DNA of 64,000 nucleotides. It comes from Sclerotinia nivalis (Eukaryota > Ascomycota > Leotiomycetes > Helotiales > Sclerotiniaceae). The DNA lies in contig JAPEIS010000008.1 of NCBI GenBank assembly GCA_029531795.1, positions 744,001-808,000 on the forward strand, written 5' to 3'. The notes beneath the pieces were generated by a model, which saw nothing but the letters and a program-made list of their open reading frames with translations, did not search any database and was not told where the DNA came from. The position numbers and the translations under genes were made by a program. Numbering within the stretch: the stretch's first letter is position 1; every line of letters begins with the position of its first letter. Of the stretch, positions 23,052-32,739 are shown one piece after another.

Positions 23052-23529
23052 ATGGTTATGCAATTTTGTGACGCTTGTGGAAATCTCCTTGATGTGTCTT
23101 TAGACAAATTTGTGAGATGTGATTGTTGTGGAGATTCTGTTCTAAGTATATTATACTCCCGTCTTCTGCTGTGTACAAAAGCTAATAATGTGGTAGATTC
23201 AATGGTGAACGAAGGACAATCAGCTGTATCCATGGCCAGATCCGATAACTTTCCCTCTCTCCTTCGTACGAAACGTTCAAATGTTCAACAAGTATCTGCC
23301 GAGGATCGAAAGTCCACGGAAAGAGTCAAACGCAGCTGTGAAAATCCAAATATAGACTGTCCGGCGGAGGAAATGACTTTCCGCAATGTGCAGATGAGAG
23401 GTGCCGACGAAGGTTCAACAATTATTTACACATGTCCAGAATGTGGATATGGGTTAGTGATACCATCTCATCTTCTTTATCCGGTATGACAATGTCTAAT
23501 AATTGAATAGATTCCAAGAGGGAAATTAG
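23052..23529 (+). CDS. rpa12: RNA polymerase I subunit RPA12 (A12.2)
   Basis: Exons 23052-23145, 23197-23452 and 23511-23529 give 122 residues, the expected size. RPA12 is the small Pol I subunit with an N-terminal zinc ribbon at the rim of the enzyme and a C-terminal TFIIS-like ribbon that supports RNA cleavage and termination. N-ribbon: CDAC (6-9) and CDCC (23-26). C-ribbon: CPAEEM, the acidic hairpin QMRGADEG and YTCPECGYGF near the end. The last exon adds only six codons (FQEGN end) but supplies the conserved aromatic terminus. The first C-ribbon cysteine pair is widely spaced (CENPNIDC) and the hairpin has RGADEG where I expect RSADEG. Confidence 0.9.
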
Positions 23530-23744
23530 TGTGGGAAATAATCGCGGGCTGCGGATGTATTAGGGAAGCGACTAAAACAAGTTTTGCAAAGCAACAATAC
23601 TATCATCTGGCCTGCGGGTCATCATTCTATCCACCATCAGTCCAAACAGACCTATCAAAGATGCCATCACTCCGCGCTGTACCCTTCCTCAATGGATACC
23701 ATAATCAGCTATCGAGAGCCTTCTTCTCTTCCCGAAAATCCGCA

Positions 23745-23900
23745 TCAAGCTTGAACTTGACACTCGTTACAGGGACCAGAGTAGCGTCCAACTGTAATTT
23801 TCCCCTGCCCATGGCAGACACTATTATGACAAAACTTCCGGCCGTTTCTAGTTATAGCGTCGTGCCCGCAGGTCCATTCCCAAATTTCGATATGGCACAT
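23745..23900 (-). CDS. Small Cys/His-rich hypothetical protein (51 aa)
   Basis: The ATG at 23900 opens a 51-residue frame on the strand opposite RPA12. It starts MCHIEIWEWTCGHDAI and ends in a CxxC (CNEC near the C-terminus), with further Cys in the middle (FCHNSVCHGQG). Seven Cys and four His in 51 residues, with a W-x-C-G-H motif, is the pattern of many small fungal proteins of unknown function that look like tiny zinc-binding modules. No signal peptide. The frame is open upstream to about 24069 but has no other ATG. An upstream exon joined by an intron ending at tatag (about 23905) would also be possible. Function unknown. Confidence 0.45.
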   Translation of the reverse strand: MCHIEIWEWTCGHDAITRNGRKFCHNSVCHGQGKITVGRYSGPCNECQVQA

Positions 23901-25123
23901 GGTTCTATACGTGTTAGTTGGCGCCAGGATTAGGAAGCATGTATTAAGGACGTACCCTTCTTCAAGGTCGATATTTGATCTCTCGGTCACTTCGCTTTGA
24001 TTGCTGGTAATGATGCTGGTAATGATAGAGGCTGGGGGGATCTTATCTTCATCAAAGTAGCACTAGGACGAGAAGCTATGAAATAATGAGATGTACCTTT
24101 TTTTTTCAACTTCTTGTGACATCAGTGCCTATATAGTATTAAAAGTTTGGATACCAAGAATCGTGAGCATTATATATACTGATAATATGCAATATGCATA
24201 GACAAGTCCAAGGTGAGAACGCCCAGTCATTGCCCTGTGTCTTTGCCCTGTATCTTTGCCCTGTATCATTACCCTCTATCTCCGCAACGCATGACCTAAG
24301 AAGCAATACTATACCACATCCCTATGATTCTACCCCGACACAAGCGATCAGACATAACAAAAATCACACCTCTCATTATATATTTAGGTATATCTAGATA
24401 ATTCTCATCCAACCAACCCACCTGTTAAAGTAATTCTACATTGAGGCGTTTCTTCGCAACAAGTCCTTTACGGTTGGTTGTAATACCAAAACAACCGGCC
24501 GCGTTTAGAGATAGATATAAGAAGAAAGTATCTTACGAGTTGAGATATTAGATATTATTGTGGTGCATACCTATGCATCCCATTTTCTATTTCATGGTAT
24601 TTCATGGTATAGAATAATATAATACACAAATGTATCTTAAGTAATGTAGATATTAAGTTTCCTCATTTTATTCATTTGCTTTTTCGTTTTGTATATCCTA
24701 TTGCGTAACTTGCGTTGTGTGGTGCATTATAATTTATGCGTTTCTTTATTTCTATGTGTGTATGTATGTGGTCAGGTGTACATTGTACATACATCGATCG
24801 GTATTATAGTATCATCTCTGCTGAAATGAATCTGTGTTTATAGATGATGTAGGCGTGTCATGAATTGTATAGTATATTACATCAAATCATATTAAAAGCA
24901 ACTCATAGATAGATATGAATTAAAAATCAAATTTCTCATTTGAATACGTAGATAAATATTCTATAACTTACCATCCTTCATAACATGACTTATCTTCATA
25001 ACTCGTATACACGGATGCATGCATCAAAATTTCCAACCGAAAGGAAGAAAAAAAGAAAACGGAAGAAAAGAAAAAGCAAAACCCACCTAGAGTTACTCAC
25101 ATAATATCCACCCAACCACTCAC
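23901..25123. other. Gene-poor AT-rich spacer
   Basis: Contains a repeated ctttgccctgtat phrase (about 24231-24266), a T-run near 24097 and a direct repeat tttcatggtat (about 24591-24611). No supported gene. Confidence 0.5.
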
Positions 25124-26062
25124 CTACTCAATATTCTGAAACCCCCTAATCCTCTTCAAATCCCTCCAAACCATCTTCGTCTCCCCTTTCTTACCTGAAT
25201 CCCCAGACCCTAATTTCCTCAATCTATCTGCCCCCCTCCTCATCATTTCCTTCGCCTTACCTATAACTCCCTTCTTTTTTCCCTTACTATTCCTCTCCTC
25301 CTCCCCATCTCTAATCTCCGCACCCTCCACAACCCCCTCAAGAACCCTCTCCCTAACAACCAAATCCCCCTCCCTCACAACCCTCTCTCTGGCCCTCACC
25401 TCCTCACGCTCCCTCAACCAAACCCTCACCCTCTTAACACTCTTCCTCACGCTCTTCCTCGCATTCCTCCCCACTCCCCACATACCCCTTCCATCGCCCC
25501 CATCTTCCCGAGCAGCAACCTCCGCTGCATGAGGCGAAAGTTGAAGTGTCGTATATGCGGAAGAGGTACTAATCGACACGTGTTTTTCTGGATAGTGATT
25601 TGCGGCTTGATCGTGGAAATACCAGTGGGCTAGGGGCTCAAGTTCGGAAGAGGGAGTTGCGGGTTCGAGGGTTATTTCTAGGGTTGGATTTTTGGGGGCG
25701 TGGTCTTGTGTGTTACTTTCAGTGTTACCTTGAGATTGAGATTGAGATTGAACTTGAATTTGTATCTCAGGAGTGAGAGGAGAAATAGCGGATACTATAC
25801 CTAGAACTCGCGGTTCTGACTCCGGTGATACGGTGTAGACAGGAGTAGGGGGGTGGGTAAGCGAATATGTTTCTTCGGCTGTTTGTATACTTACCCGTGG
25901 TCTTTGTGCTTGGGCTTGTGCTTGTAGTTGTGCCTGTCGTTGTCTGCGAGCTAGAGTTGGTTCGCGGAATAATGTTCTACTTAACATTTCAGGGATATGT
26001 GGTTCTGCCCATGGACGTTCTTCGAGGGGTTGGCCTGGAAGACGGGAGGTGTGTTTTGGCAT
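25124..26062 (-). CDS. Hypothetical basic, Gln-rich protein (312 aa)
   Basis: I do not recognise a family. The ATG at 26062 is preferred over an earlier in-frame one at 26221, because the 53 extra residues would be encoded by a CA/TG microsatellite (HTHTYTHTHTY). Visible features: a Q/A repeat (RRQRQAQLQAQAQAQ, about 38-52), a second QSQSQSQ tract, and a strongly basic region (VGRNARKSVRKSVKRVRVW) followed by many R-E-R and K-G-K-K-K segments to the end. No transmembrane segment or signal peptide. Codon use in the C-terminal part is C-rich on the plus strand (ccctc runs), unlike the neighbours. It could be a lineage-specific nuclear or RNA-binding protein; this is a guess. Confidence 0.5.
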   Translation of the reverse strand: MPKHTSRLPGQPLEERPWAEPHIPEMLSRTLFREPTLARRQRQAQLQAQAQAQRPRVSIQTAEETYSLTHPPTPVYTVSPESEPRVLGIVSAISPLTPEIQIQVQSQSQSQGNTESNTQDHAPKNPTLEITLEPATPSSELEPLAHWYFHDQAANHYPEKHVSISTSSAYTTLQLSPHAAEVAAREDGGDGRGMWGVGRNARKSVRKSVKRVRVWLREREEVRARERVVREGDLVVRERVLEGVVEGAEIRDGEEERNSKGKKKGVIGKAKEMMRRGADRLRKLGSGDSGKKGETKMVWRDLKRIRGFQNIE

Positions 26063-27194
26063 GTTTGGTTTTGATTTTGGTTGGGGTGGATGAGGATTGT
26101 TTTTCGTTCTGTGGTTTTTGTACGTGTGTGTGTGTGTGTATGTGTGTGTGTGTACGTGTATATGTGTTTGGATGTAGAAATGTAAAACGTGTTTTGGTAG
26201 ATAATATGAAGTATGTAGCATGCGATAGTAAACAAATGTAAAGAATAAAATAGTAAAATAGTATGTATTGCAGAGAATTTATGAAATTCAGAAGAAGAAA
26301 AAGATATCTCGCGGGAGAAACCCATTTTAAGGAAAGAAGGGCATTGTTTGATAAACCCCATTGTACTTCATTCCTCCTTGTTCGAAAACCAAAGAACTGT
26401 CTATTCCATTATTAGAGGACAATCTGACCAAAATAGGTGAAAGAATCGAATTGCTTTGTTCTATTTGTGTCTTTTCTTGGGAGTATTTGGTACGATGGTT
26501 CGCTAGCGTGGTTTTGTTATGCGCTAGACTTCGACCGCTTGGTGAGGCCTGGATTATCCATCTATTCATTCATCCATCCACCATCACTCGAAATCCAAAG
26601 CCATGCCCGAAAAAAGCCCCGGTGTATAATGATCTCTAGAATGAAATGGAAGTACGAGGACTACCTCGATGATTTATACCTCTATTCAGCAGCTAGTCCG
26701 CTTGCTAGAATAACCGAGTTTGTAAATTTAACATGCAAAGAGAAAACAGAAACGAAGACGGAGTTCATTAGGTAGTTCACTCCGCAAAAAATGGATCCAG
26801 AAACTTAAATATGCATACAAGCAACGAAATGAAGGAATCATTCGCTCTCAATACATTTCTCTTCTCTAATCCTCAGTATCTGCTATCTGTACCTGAATCT
26901 CGCCTCATGGTCATCATCCCTATATCATCTCGTTGACAATCGGGCACAGCTAAAATTGAAACTGAATCGATCATGCTACTATGTCATTTCATTCTCATCC
27001 ATTTTTGCTATTTATTTTCCCCAATCCAAACGCCAGCCAGCCTACAGCCATGCAGACCAGACCAGATCGTAGCAGACCGACCATATACATCGTTCAGTAT
27101 GCGTGATCCCATCTAACCCATTATCAGAGACCCAGATAACAGCTTCCACGTTCCTAACTTCTCTGTAACCCCTTGGAGTGAGAGCAAATTATCC
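26063..27194. other. Intergenic spacer with CA/TG microsatellite
   Basis: A (GT)n tract with interruptions lies at 26121-26160. The rest holds the leader of the basic orphan gene and the 3' flank of eIF3e. Open frames at 26361-26775 do not look coding. Confidence 0.5.
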
Positions 27195-28602
27195 TTACTT
27201 CGCAACAGCCGCACTTAAAACTTGTGTTCTGAAAAATCCTCCCTTTGTCCTCTCAATTACTTGTTGGTATACGCTGCTTGGTGGGTGATTCATAACAACT
27301 GTTCCTTCCTTATAATCAATCTTGGCGTCAACTCTAGTATCTCTGATGAGATTGACAATCCATTTTTCGCCCTCATCTTGGTTCAAGCCCAATCTTGCAC
27401 TCAAATCCTTGATATCAATTCTTTGATGAATCTTGCAGTAGCTCTCACTAATCAAATGTCTTGCGGCCTCGACAAAGTTTTCAGAGGCTGCAACAAGGAA
27501 GAAATCGGAACGGAGAACTTCTTCGGCTTCGGAGAGTTTCTTTTGGGCTTCTTCGAAATCAAAGTCGAGGTATAAGGCCTTGATAAAATCGGTAACTGGG
27601 TCTGAGTATTCGTAGTTTTCTTGCTTGACAATACGGATAATATCTTTAAGTTGCTTTTGATATTGACCGGTGTTGCGTGTACGGTTGCGGTTGGTAATAA
27701 CTGCAGCAGTCAAATATCTAAGGATCCATGGGCAGGCGGTTTGAATGGTGTTAATGAATGCTGGGGAGAAGAAAAGGTCGCAGATGACATCACGAGCGGG
27801 TTCGTGGTTGAAGAATGGGAACAAAGCCCAGTGAATGAGCCAGGTTCGGTGGTTAAGTTGTGCGACAGGTTTGTTGAAGAGCTTGGTCTCGATCAATTCC
27901 TTCACTTTTTGGACTTCCTCCATAGCGGACTCCCAGTTTCCAGTCAAGATCTCACAAGCCAATTTACCCCATGTTGCTGCAGTAACTTTATCGTCATCGG
28001 TAGAGAGGACTCTGAATTGGTAAAGGAGTTCGGCAGCTGCTCCGTAATTTCCACAACTGTATTGGAAGTTTCCGAAGTCATATAAGACGTTAACCATATC
28101 AATTGTGACCTATTTCTTTGTTAGATTGAATTTTCAGTTGAACAAAATTCCAAACACGTACATCATGCTCCTTCTTCAAAAACTCCAAGTTAGCAACCTT
28201 ATCGCTTCTCAATCCAGTAACGACATCCTCTCGGCCTAGCAGATCTGTGATCTTCTCGCTCTCTTGTCCGAAAATTTCTAATCGTTGAAGAATTTCTTGT
28301 CTCTTGGTCGCGTATTCCTTTGGTGGTTCCTCAACCCCTTCAATTTCGCAATATAGACTTGCCACATAATCCGTCATGTTGGTCTTCTTCAACAACTCGA
28401 ATTTCGCCTTTGTGATTTCTGGCGCTGGCTCCTCATCTTGATCTGCGACAAACTGTAGCAAAGGGAAAATTAAATGTCTGTCGAGGTGGGTAATGAGTTT
28501 TGGAAGGAGATCGTTCTCTTTGGCGATTTCCTCGGGGCTTTTAGCTACTTGAGCAGCGCCGTTGAGAAGGTCATTCGCAGTCGTGGGAGTATTGTCCGCC
28601 AT
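27195..28602 (-). CDS. int6: Translation initiation factor eIF3 subunit e (INT6)
   Basis: Exons complement 28162-28602 and 27195-28109 (52-base intron) give 451 residues. eIF3e is part of the eIF3 core that binds the 40S subunit. The N-terminal helices ([34 protein letters not shown]) and the central repeats ([48 protein letters not shown]) are typical. The C-terminal PCI domain runs from about residue 260 to the winged helix: [40 protein letters not shown] and [14 protein letters not shown]. It diverges from mL49 across 237 bases. Confidence 0.96.
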
Positions 28603-28839
28603 GATTGCGATCTTATTGTGCTGTCGTGAGTTGGAAATAGTGGTGGGGGTTCACACTTTCGCTGGATAAAGATGTCGGAATTTGCTGGATTGTGTGCGCC
28701 CGCCTACAAAATTTCGCGCTAGTGGAGGGTAGCTTAAATCGTTAGCGTCTTTTTTGTCTCTGAGAAAGTTCGCGATTCCGCATGAAGTTTTGGGTAGATT
28801 CAGAAATCAAATATTTTTCACAACCACATAACCTCTACG
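28603..28839. promoter_or_regulatory. Bidirectional promoter region, eIF3e / mL49
   Basis: 237 bases between divergent starts of two translation-related genes. No clear TATA box. It is suggestive of joint control of cytosolic and mitochondrial translation, which is inference only. Confidence 0.5.
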
Positions 28840-29299
28840 ATGTCACTCCAGTTCCTTAGACCAATGGGTTTGCCCAGGTCAACCACTTTACGATATTTCC
28901 TCGGTGTCGCTAGGCTATCTACAAACTCCGCCTCCTCAAGCTCAACCTCAACGTCTACTCCTCCACAAATTACATCTGCGAAAGCCCCAAATCAACCGTA
29001 CCATGTATCTCGAACACCTTCGAAAAGTCTGCCAGTATATGCACTTGCCAAAGCAGGTGGTAACTTGAAGCAGACAAAAATTAGAAAGATTGAAGGGGAT
29101 ATCATGAAGTTGAAAGAGCAATTAGAAGAGGCATTCTTTAATAAGGAGGTCCGCGTTAATCAACTGACGAAGCAAATTATAATCAAGGTACGCATGCAGA
29201 ACAGCTTTTGACGGGTCTTGTTCCATCAGTATCCTAACTATATCACAGGGGTGGTGCAAACCGGAAGTGGAGAAATTCCTGGAGGAGCGACACTTTTAA
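28840..29299 (+). CDS. img2: Mitochondrial large-subunit ribosomal protein mL49 (IMG2)
   Basis: Exons 28840-29187 and 29249-29299 give 132 residues. The N-terminus is basic and Ser-rich (FLRPMGLPRSTTLRYFLGVARL), a mitochondrial presequence. The IMG2/mL49 fold starts at PYHVSRTPSKSLPVYALAKAGG (about 47-68), followed by TKIRKIEGDIMKLKEQLEEAF, VRVNQLTKQIIIKG and the C-terminal W-x-K-PEVEKFLEERHF encoded by the second exon. Family role: component of the mitoribosome large subunit, needed for mitochondrial translation and genome integrity in yeast. Confidence 0.93.
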
Positions 29300-29611
29300 T
29301 GGAATATACTCACAACACGTTCTACGGACGATTAAGAATTTATGCTGGTGTCGTTGTGTTTCCAAAGCAATGTTTTGCTTTGACTATCATTCTACAGAAT
29401 CATGCCTATATGTACAATACACTCTTGCTTTTCAAGAGAACCATCATCCCTTGTACACAAAAAACAATACCAACCATACCACAAGAATCACACACGTCAA
29501 ACAAATGCCACGCTGAGCAGGCAGATATATCAAATTACAAACGCCGACTCCATACGCTATTAATTCATGCGTCTATGAACCTTAGTACATTTATGAAAAC
29601 CCAATCGCTCA
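29300..29611. other. Convergent 3' flank, mL49 / SWI1
   Basis: 312 bases with no gene; it should contain both 3' UTRs. Confidence 0.45.
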
Positions 29612-32600
29612 TTAGCCAAGACTCGTAAAAGTGCACAATTGTCGCAATGCCTCCTTCAGCCTAGGCTGCTTGCGTTCATGTAGTTTTATTATTCGTTCCG
29701 TCGTTGGCATTCCAGGTATGGGTATCATAGAGGTCGGGTCTTCAGGGTCTCGTGACTTCTCAGCCAGTCGGCGTAATATTCCAATGCCACCAAGAATGAT
29801 ATGTAACATTGCCTCTTCCTCAGCCGTTTTGGGTACGGCAGAAACTCTACCGTGCGAAGGACCCTGCGGAGCTTCGTGGCATAATGTTAATACAAGGTGC
29901 GAAAGGTTCTTCGCAAATCCATCCTCTGAAGTCAACCAGGCTTTCGCAATGCCACTGTCATATCCTGGTGCAAGATTTGCCAGCAGTTCTGCGGCCAGTA
30001 TGCCTTGCATCAACATCGGTTTTCGTGCTTCCACCAAAGGTAGAAAAGTTCCCCGTTTAGGATCCTTCTGCTGGTCAGGTATCACCGAAATAGACAGAGC
30101 GAATGTTCTTGTCAGAAGGTCGAAAGGTGGAGAGGAAGACACGTCAGAGGCAAAAATCGTTTTGTAATGCGTTCGGTTTGGTTCATCCCGCGCAAGAAGC
30201 TTAGCAAGACTATCAATAGCAGGATAGATATAATAATGGATAGTTGGCTCGTACTGCGAGAATGTGATTCTATCGGATCCCATTGTGTTTGGAGGCGGGC
30301 AGGGGGCGAATGCTAAGAGAAAATGCAATAAACATAATGCCTGTTCGCGACCAGGTAACTTGATCTCATGTGCGATATTTGATAGTAAAACAACGCCATC
30401 TTTCATAAATTCAAGCGTGTTCTGATTCGTCTTGAGTAGCATATTTCGAGTTCCCAGATATCTTACTACCACGCAGAAGAATTTGATAACAAACTCTTCT
30501 GCAAGGAACAAAAGATTCGGTTCATGAAATGAAAGGTTTCGCATAATGCTGGTTATGCAAATTAACTTCTCGACAGCTCGGTCTACCTGGTACTCTTCTG
30601 ACCCAAACGGTGGAATATCTTGTAGGCTTTCCTTCTCAGCCTGGCAGGCGCGGACAACATCTTCGTATGAATTTATGAGCATCATATCCGACACCTCTGC
30701 TGCGTTCTCAGCCAATAATTCAACTTGCTCCTCGGCGCAATCAACAAGTGTCTCGACTAGATCGTCACAATACCTCAATTCTATAGGTAGGCGCTGTTCC
30801 GAGGACACAAGCGCCAGAGTATCTAAAGCCAGACGTACTTCGGCATGTAGTCCCGATTGCAGACTCATAGTTAAGGCATGGACGTCAATGGTACCAATTT
30901 CAGTCAATGGTGGAAAATCCGGCTTCAATTTCAACAACTGAGTTCCAGTATCACGAAGAGTCGGTAGACCAAGGTAACCGCCGTTGTCATCAGCAACCCG
31001 CGAAAAGACCTTCAGTTTCTCTGGGAGGACAACATTCATTAGTTCATCTTGAATTTGCTCATCTAATGCTGGTACCATGTTAGGATGAGGTGATGCCAAC
31101 GACATACTACCAGACTTTGGCGCCGAGGCTGGAGACGGTATCGGGTAGACGCCGTTGTTTTGCGGCGGCGTAGCCTCAACACTCCTCGACAGACTGTCTC
31201 GAGCATGGCTTTGAGGTCCCAAGGGATGTGCTTGTGGGGCTTGTGGTGTTGAGAAGCCATTCATGACAGGTTGTTGACTATGATGTAAAGGCGTCATTTG
31301 CTTCATAGGAGTAGTTTGTTGTTGCTGAAGATGTTGCTGCTGGGCCATTTGCTGCTGCATATAGTGTGACGCTTGCATAGAATTCGATGGAGGCATTTGT
31401 TTAGTGGGCGACATTTGGGGTACCCCAATGCCACCGCCCTGCTTCATTGCGGCTGCTCTTTGCCGTTGCATATTTGAGTTAAAAGCCTCCTCGAACGCAA
31501 GGAGATTTCTCTCATATAAAGCCTTAAGTTGCGGAGGCACATTTGGATATCTCAAAGGATGTATTTGAATGGCTTGCGCGATTTGCGCCCATGCATTTTG
31601 TGCTGTGACATTCCTGTAGCCTCCGTATTTGGAAACTGCCATGTACAACACAAAAACATTGATATGTCGATCACCCACGAATGGATTTGTCTCTAAAGGA
31701 AGACCTTTTGACTGCATGAATGCAGCCAAGCTTTTGAGGAAGTTGTTCTGGTTTTGATTTTGGACCAATGAAGCTTGCTGAGGTCGCATGCCAGCAAATT
31801 GGCCATTTGGTGCTTGCATCATTTGCCCTTGAGATAATGGATTCACACTAGGTGACATGTTTTGTCGTTGGGCAGCATGTATATTGCTCTGCTGTTGTTG
31901 TTGTTGCTGGAGTGATTGTTGCAGTCGCATCTGGTACATTTGCCTAGTTTGATCCAAAGATGTCTTCTGTTGCGACTGATGATTCGGTGGTTGGACCTGT
32001 TGATTATACATTTGAGGTTGTGACATTGTAGGTGGCATCTGCGGTGTTGCCATCACGCCCTGCGGTGGTGCCGAAGTTCGTCCAGGTGGGGGGGTAAAAT
32101 TTTGACTATATGCAGGTGCATAAGGAGTGTTCTGAGCAAATGTACTACTTTGTGGTGTATCGACTCTACTACCATGGTCGGATTGCGAAGGTGAGAATGG
32201 ATGAGGGGAAGCTGTAGAGACTCGTTGTGGTACACCGCCAGGACGTAGCTGGTTAGCCATGATAGGAGACGGACTGGCATTACTTGATCCATTTTGTAGA
32301 TGTGAATATGGATTCTGTTGAGGCGCATGTTGTGGAAGGACATTATTAGGTTGAAACCCGGGATAAGAAGCTTGTTGTGGAGTGTGTGAGCGAGAGTTAG
32401 GTAACATGCCAGAAGCTTGCCTCGGTGATGTACCTAAACTATCTTCCCTTGGCCTTGGTCTCTTTGATGGAATAACAGGATTGGTCTGATACACAGGGTT
32501 ATTGAAAGCTGGCGATCCATTGCGCATTCCACCATTTTGCATTCTTTGTTGTAATTGTTGATTCTGGAATTGATTGGGATCAAAGGATGATGAAGTGGAC

Positions 32601-32710
32601 ATAAAACCCGATGGGTCCATCATATTTCCTCCGGTATTCGATTCGTTAATGTGATTAAAGCCTGCGCCATTATGATTTTGGACGGCAGCGTCGTTCATCC
32701 AGGAGCTCAT
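29612..32710 (-). CDS. swi1: SWI1, ARID-domain subunit of the SWI/SNF remodelling complex
   Basis: One long coding exon, 1032 residues from the ATG at 32710 (MSSWMNDAAVQ). The N-terminal third is Gln/Asn/Pro/Met-rich with a pure Q run. The ARID (AT-rich interaction) domain lies at about 323-409: NFLKSLAAFMQSKGLPLETN, INVFVLYMAVSKYGGYRNV, AWAQIAQAIQIHP and LKALYERNLLAFEEAF. A second Q-rich segment follows, then a helical C-terminal part (about 550-1030) like the Swi1/ARID1 CBRB region. Role: promoter targeting of SWI/SNF in the nucleus. The ATG is preceded by splice-acceptor-like sequences and a short uORF, so the leader is probably spliced. Confidence 0.93.
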   Translation of the reverse strand: MSSWMNDAAVQNHNGAGFNHINESNTGGNMMDPSGFMSTSSSFDPNQFQNQQLQQRMQNGGMRNGSPAFNNPVYQTNPVIPSKRPRPREDSLGTSPRQASGMLPNSRSHTPQQASYPGFQPNNVLPQHAPQQNPYSHLQNGSSNASPSPIMANQLRPGGVPQRVSTASPHPFSPSQSDHGSRVDTPQSSTFAQNTPYAPAYSQNFTPPPGRTSAPPQGVMATPQMPPTMSQPQMYNQQVQPPNHQSQQKTSLDQTRQMYQMRLQQSLQQQQQQQSNIHAAQRQNMSPSVNPLSQGQMMQAPNGQFAGMRPQQASLVQNQNQNNFLKSLAAFMQSKGLPLETNPFVGDRHINVFVLYMAVSKYGGYRNVTAQNAWAQIAQAIQIHPLRYPNVPPQLKALYERNLLAFEEAFNSNMQRQRAAAMKQGGGIGVPQMSPTKQMPPSNSMQASHYMQQQMAQQQHLQQQQTTPMKQMTPLHHSQQPVMNGFSTPQAPQAHPLGPQSHARDSLSRSVEATPPQNNGVYPIPSPASAPKSGSMSLASPHPNMVPALDEQIQDELMNVVLPEKLKVFSRVADDNGGYLGLPTLRDTGTQLLKLKPDFPPLTEIGTIDVHALTMSLQSGLHAEVRLALDTLALVSSEQRLPIELRYCDDLVETLVDCAEEQVELLAENAAEVSDMMLINSYEDVVRACQAEKESLQDIPPFGSEEYQVDRAVEKLICITSIMRNLSFHEPNLLFLAEEFVIKFFCVVVRYLGTRNMLLKTNQNTLEFMKDGVVLLSNIAHEIKLPGREQALCLLHFLLAFAPCPPPNTMGSDRITFSQYEPTIHYYIYPAIDSLAKLLARDEPNRTHYKTIFASDVSSSPPFDLLTRTFALSISVIPDQQKDPKRGTFLPLVEARKPMLMQGILAAELLANLAPGYDSGIAKAWLTSEDGFAKNLSHLVLTLCHEAPQGPSHGRVSAVPKTAEEEAMLHIILGGIGILRRLAEKSRDPEDPTSMIPIPGMPTTERIIKLHERKQPRLKEALRQLCTFTSLG

Positions 32711-32739
32711 GTCTGTGGATGATAGTAGTGGCAACCCAT
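32707..32739 (-). promoter_or_regulatory. 10-codon uORF overlapping the SWI1 start codon
   Basis: ATG at 32739-32737 opens MGCHYYHPQT and stops at TGA 32709-32707. The stop shares bases with the SWI1 ATG in an ATGA overlap. A tcgcag acceptor ends directly before the uORF ATG and a ccacag acceptor ends at 32713, just after it. Use of the second acceptor would remove the uORF. Seen in sequence; regulation is inferred. Confidence 0.45.

Noticed and set aside
23529..23933. 134-codon plus-strand frame after RPA12
   Set aside because: It overlaps the RPA12 stop and the better Cys/His-rich minus-strand frame; no conserved content.
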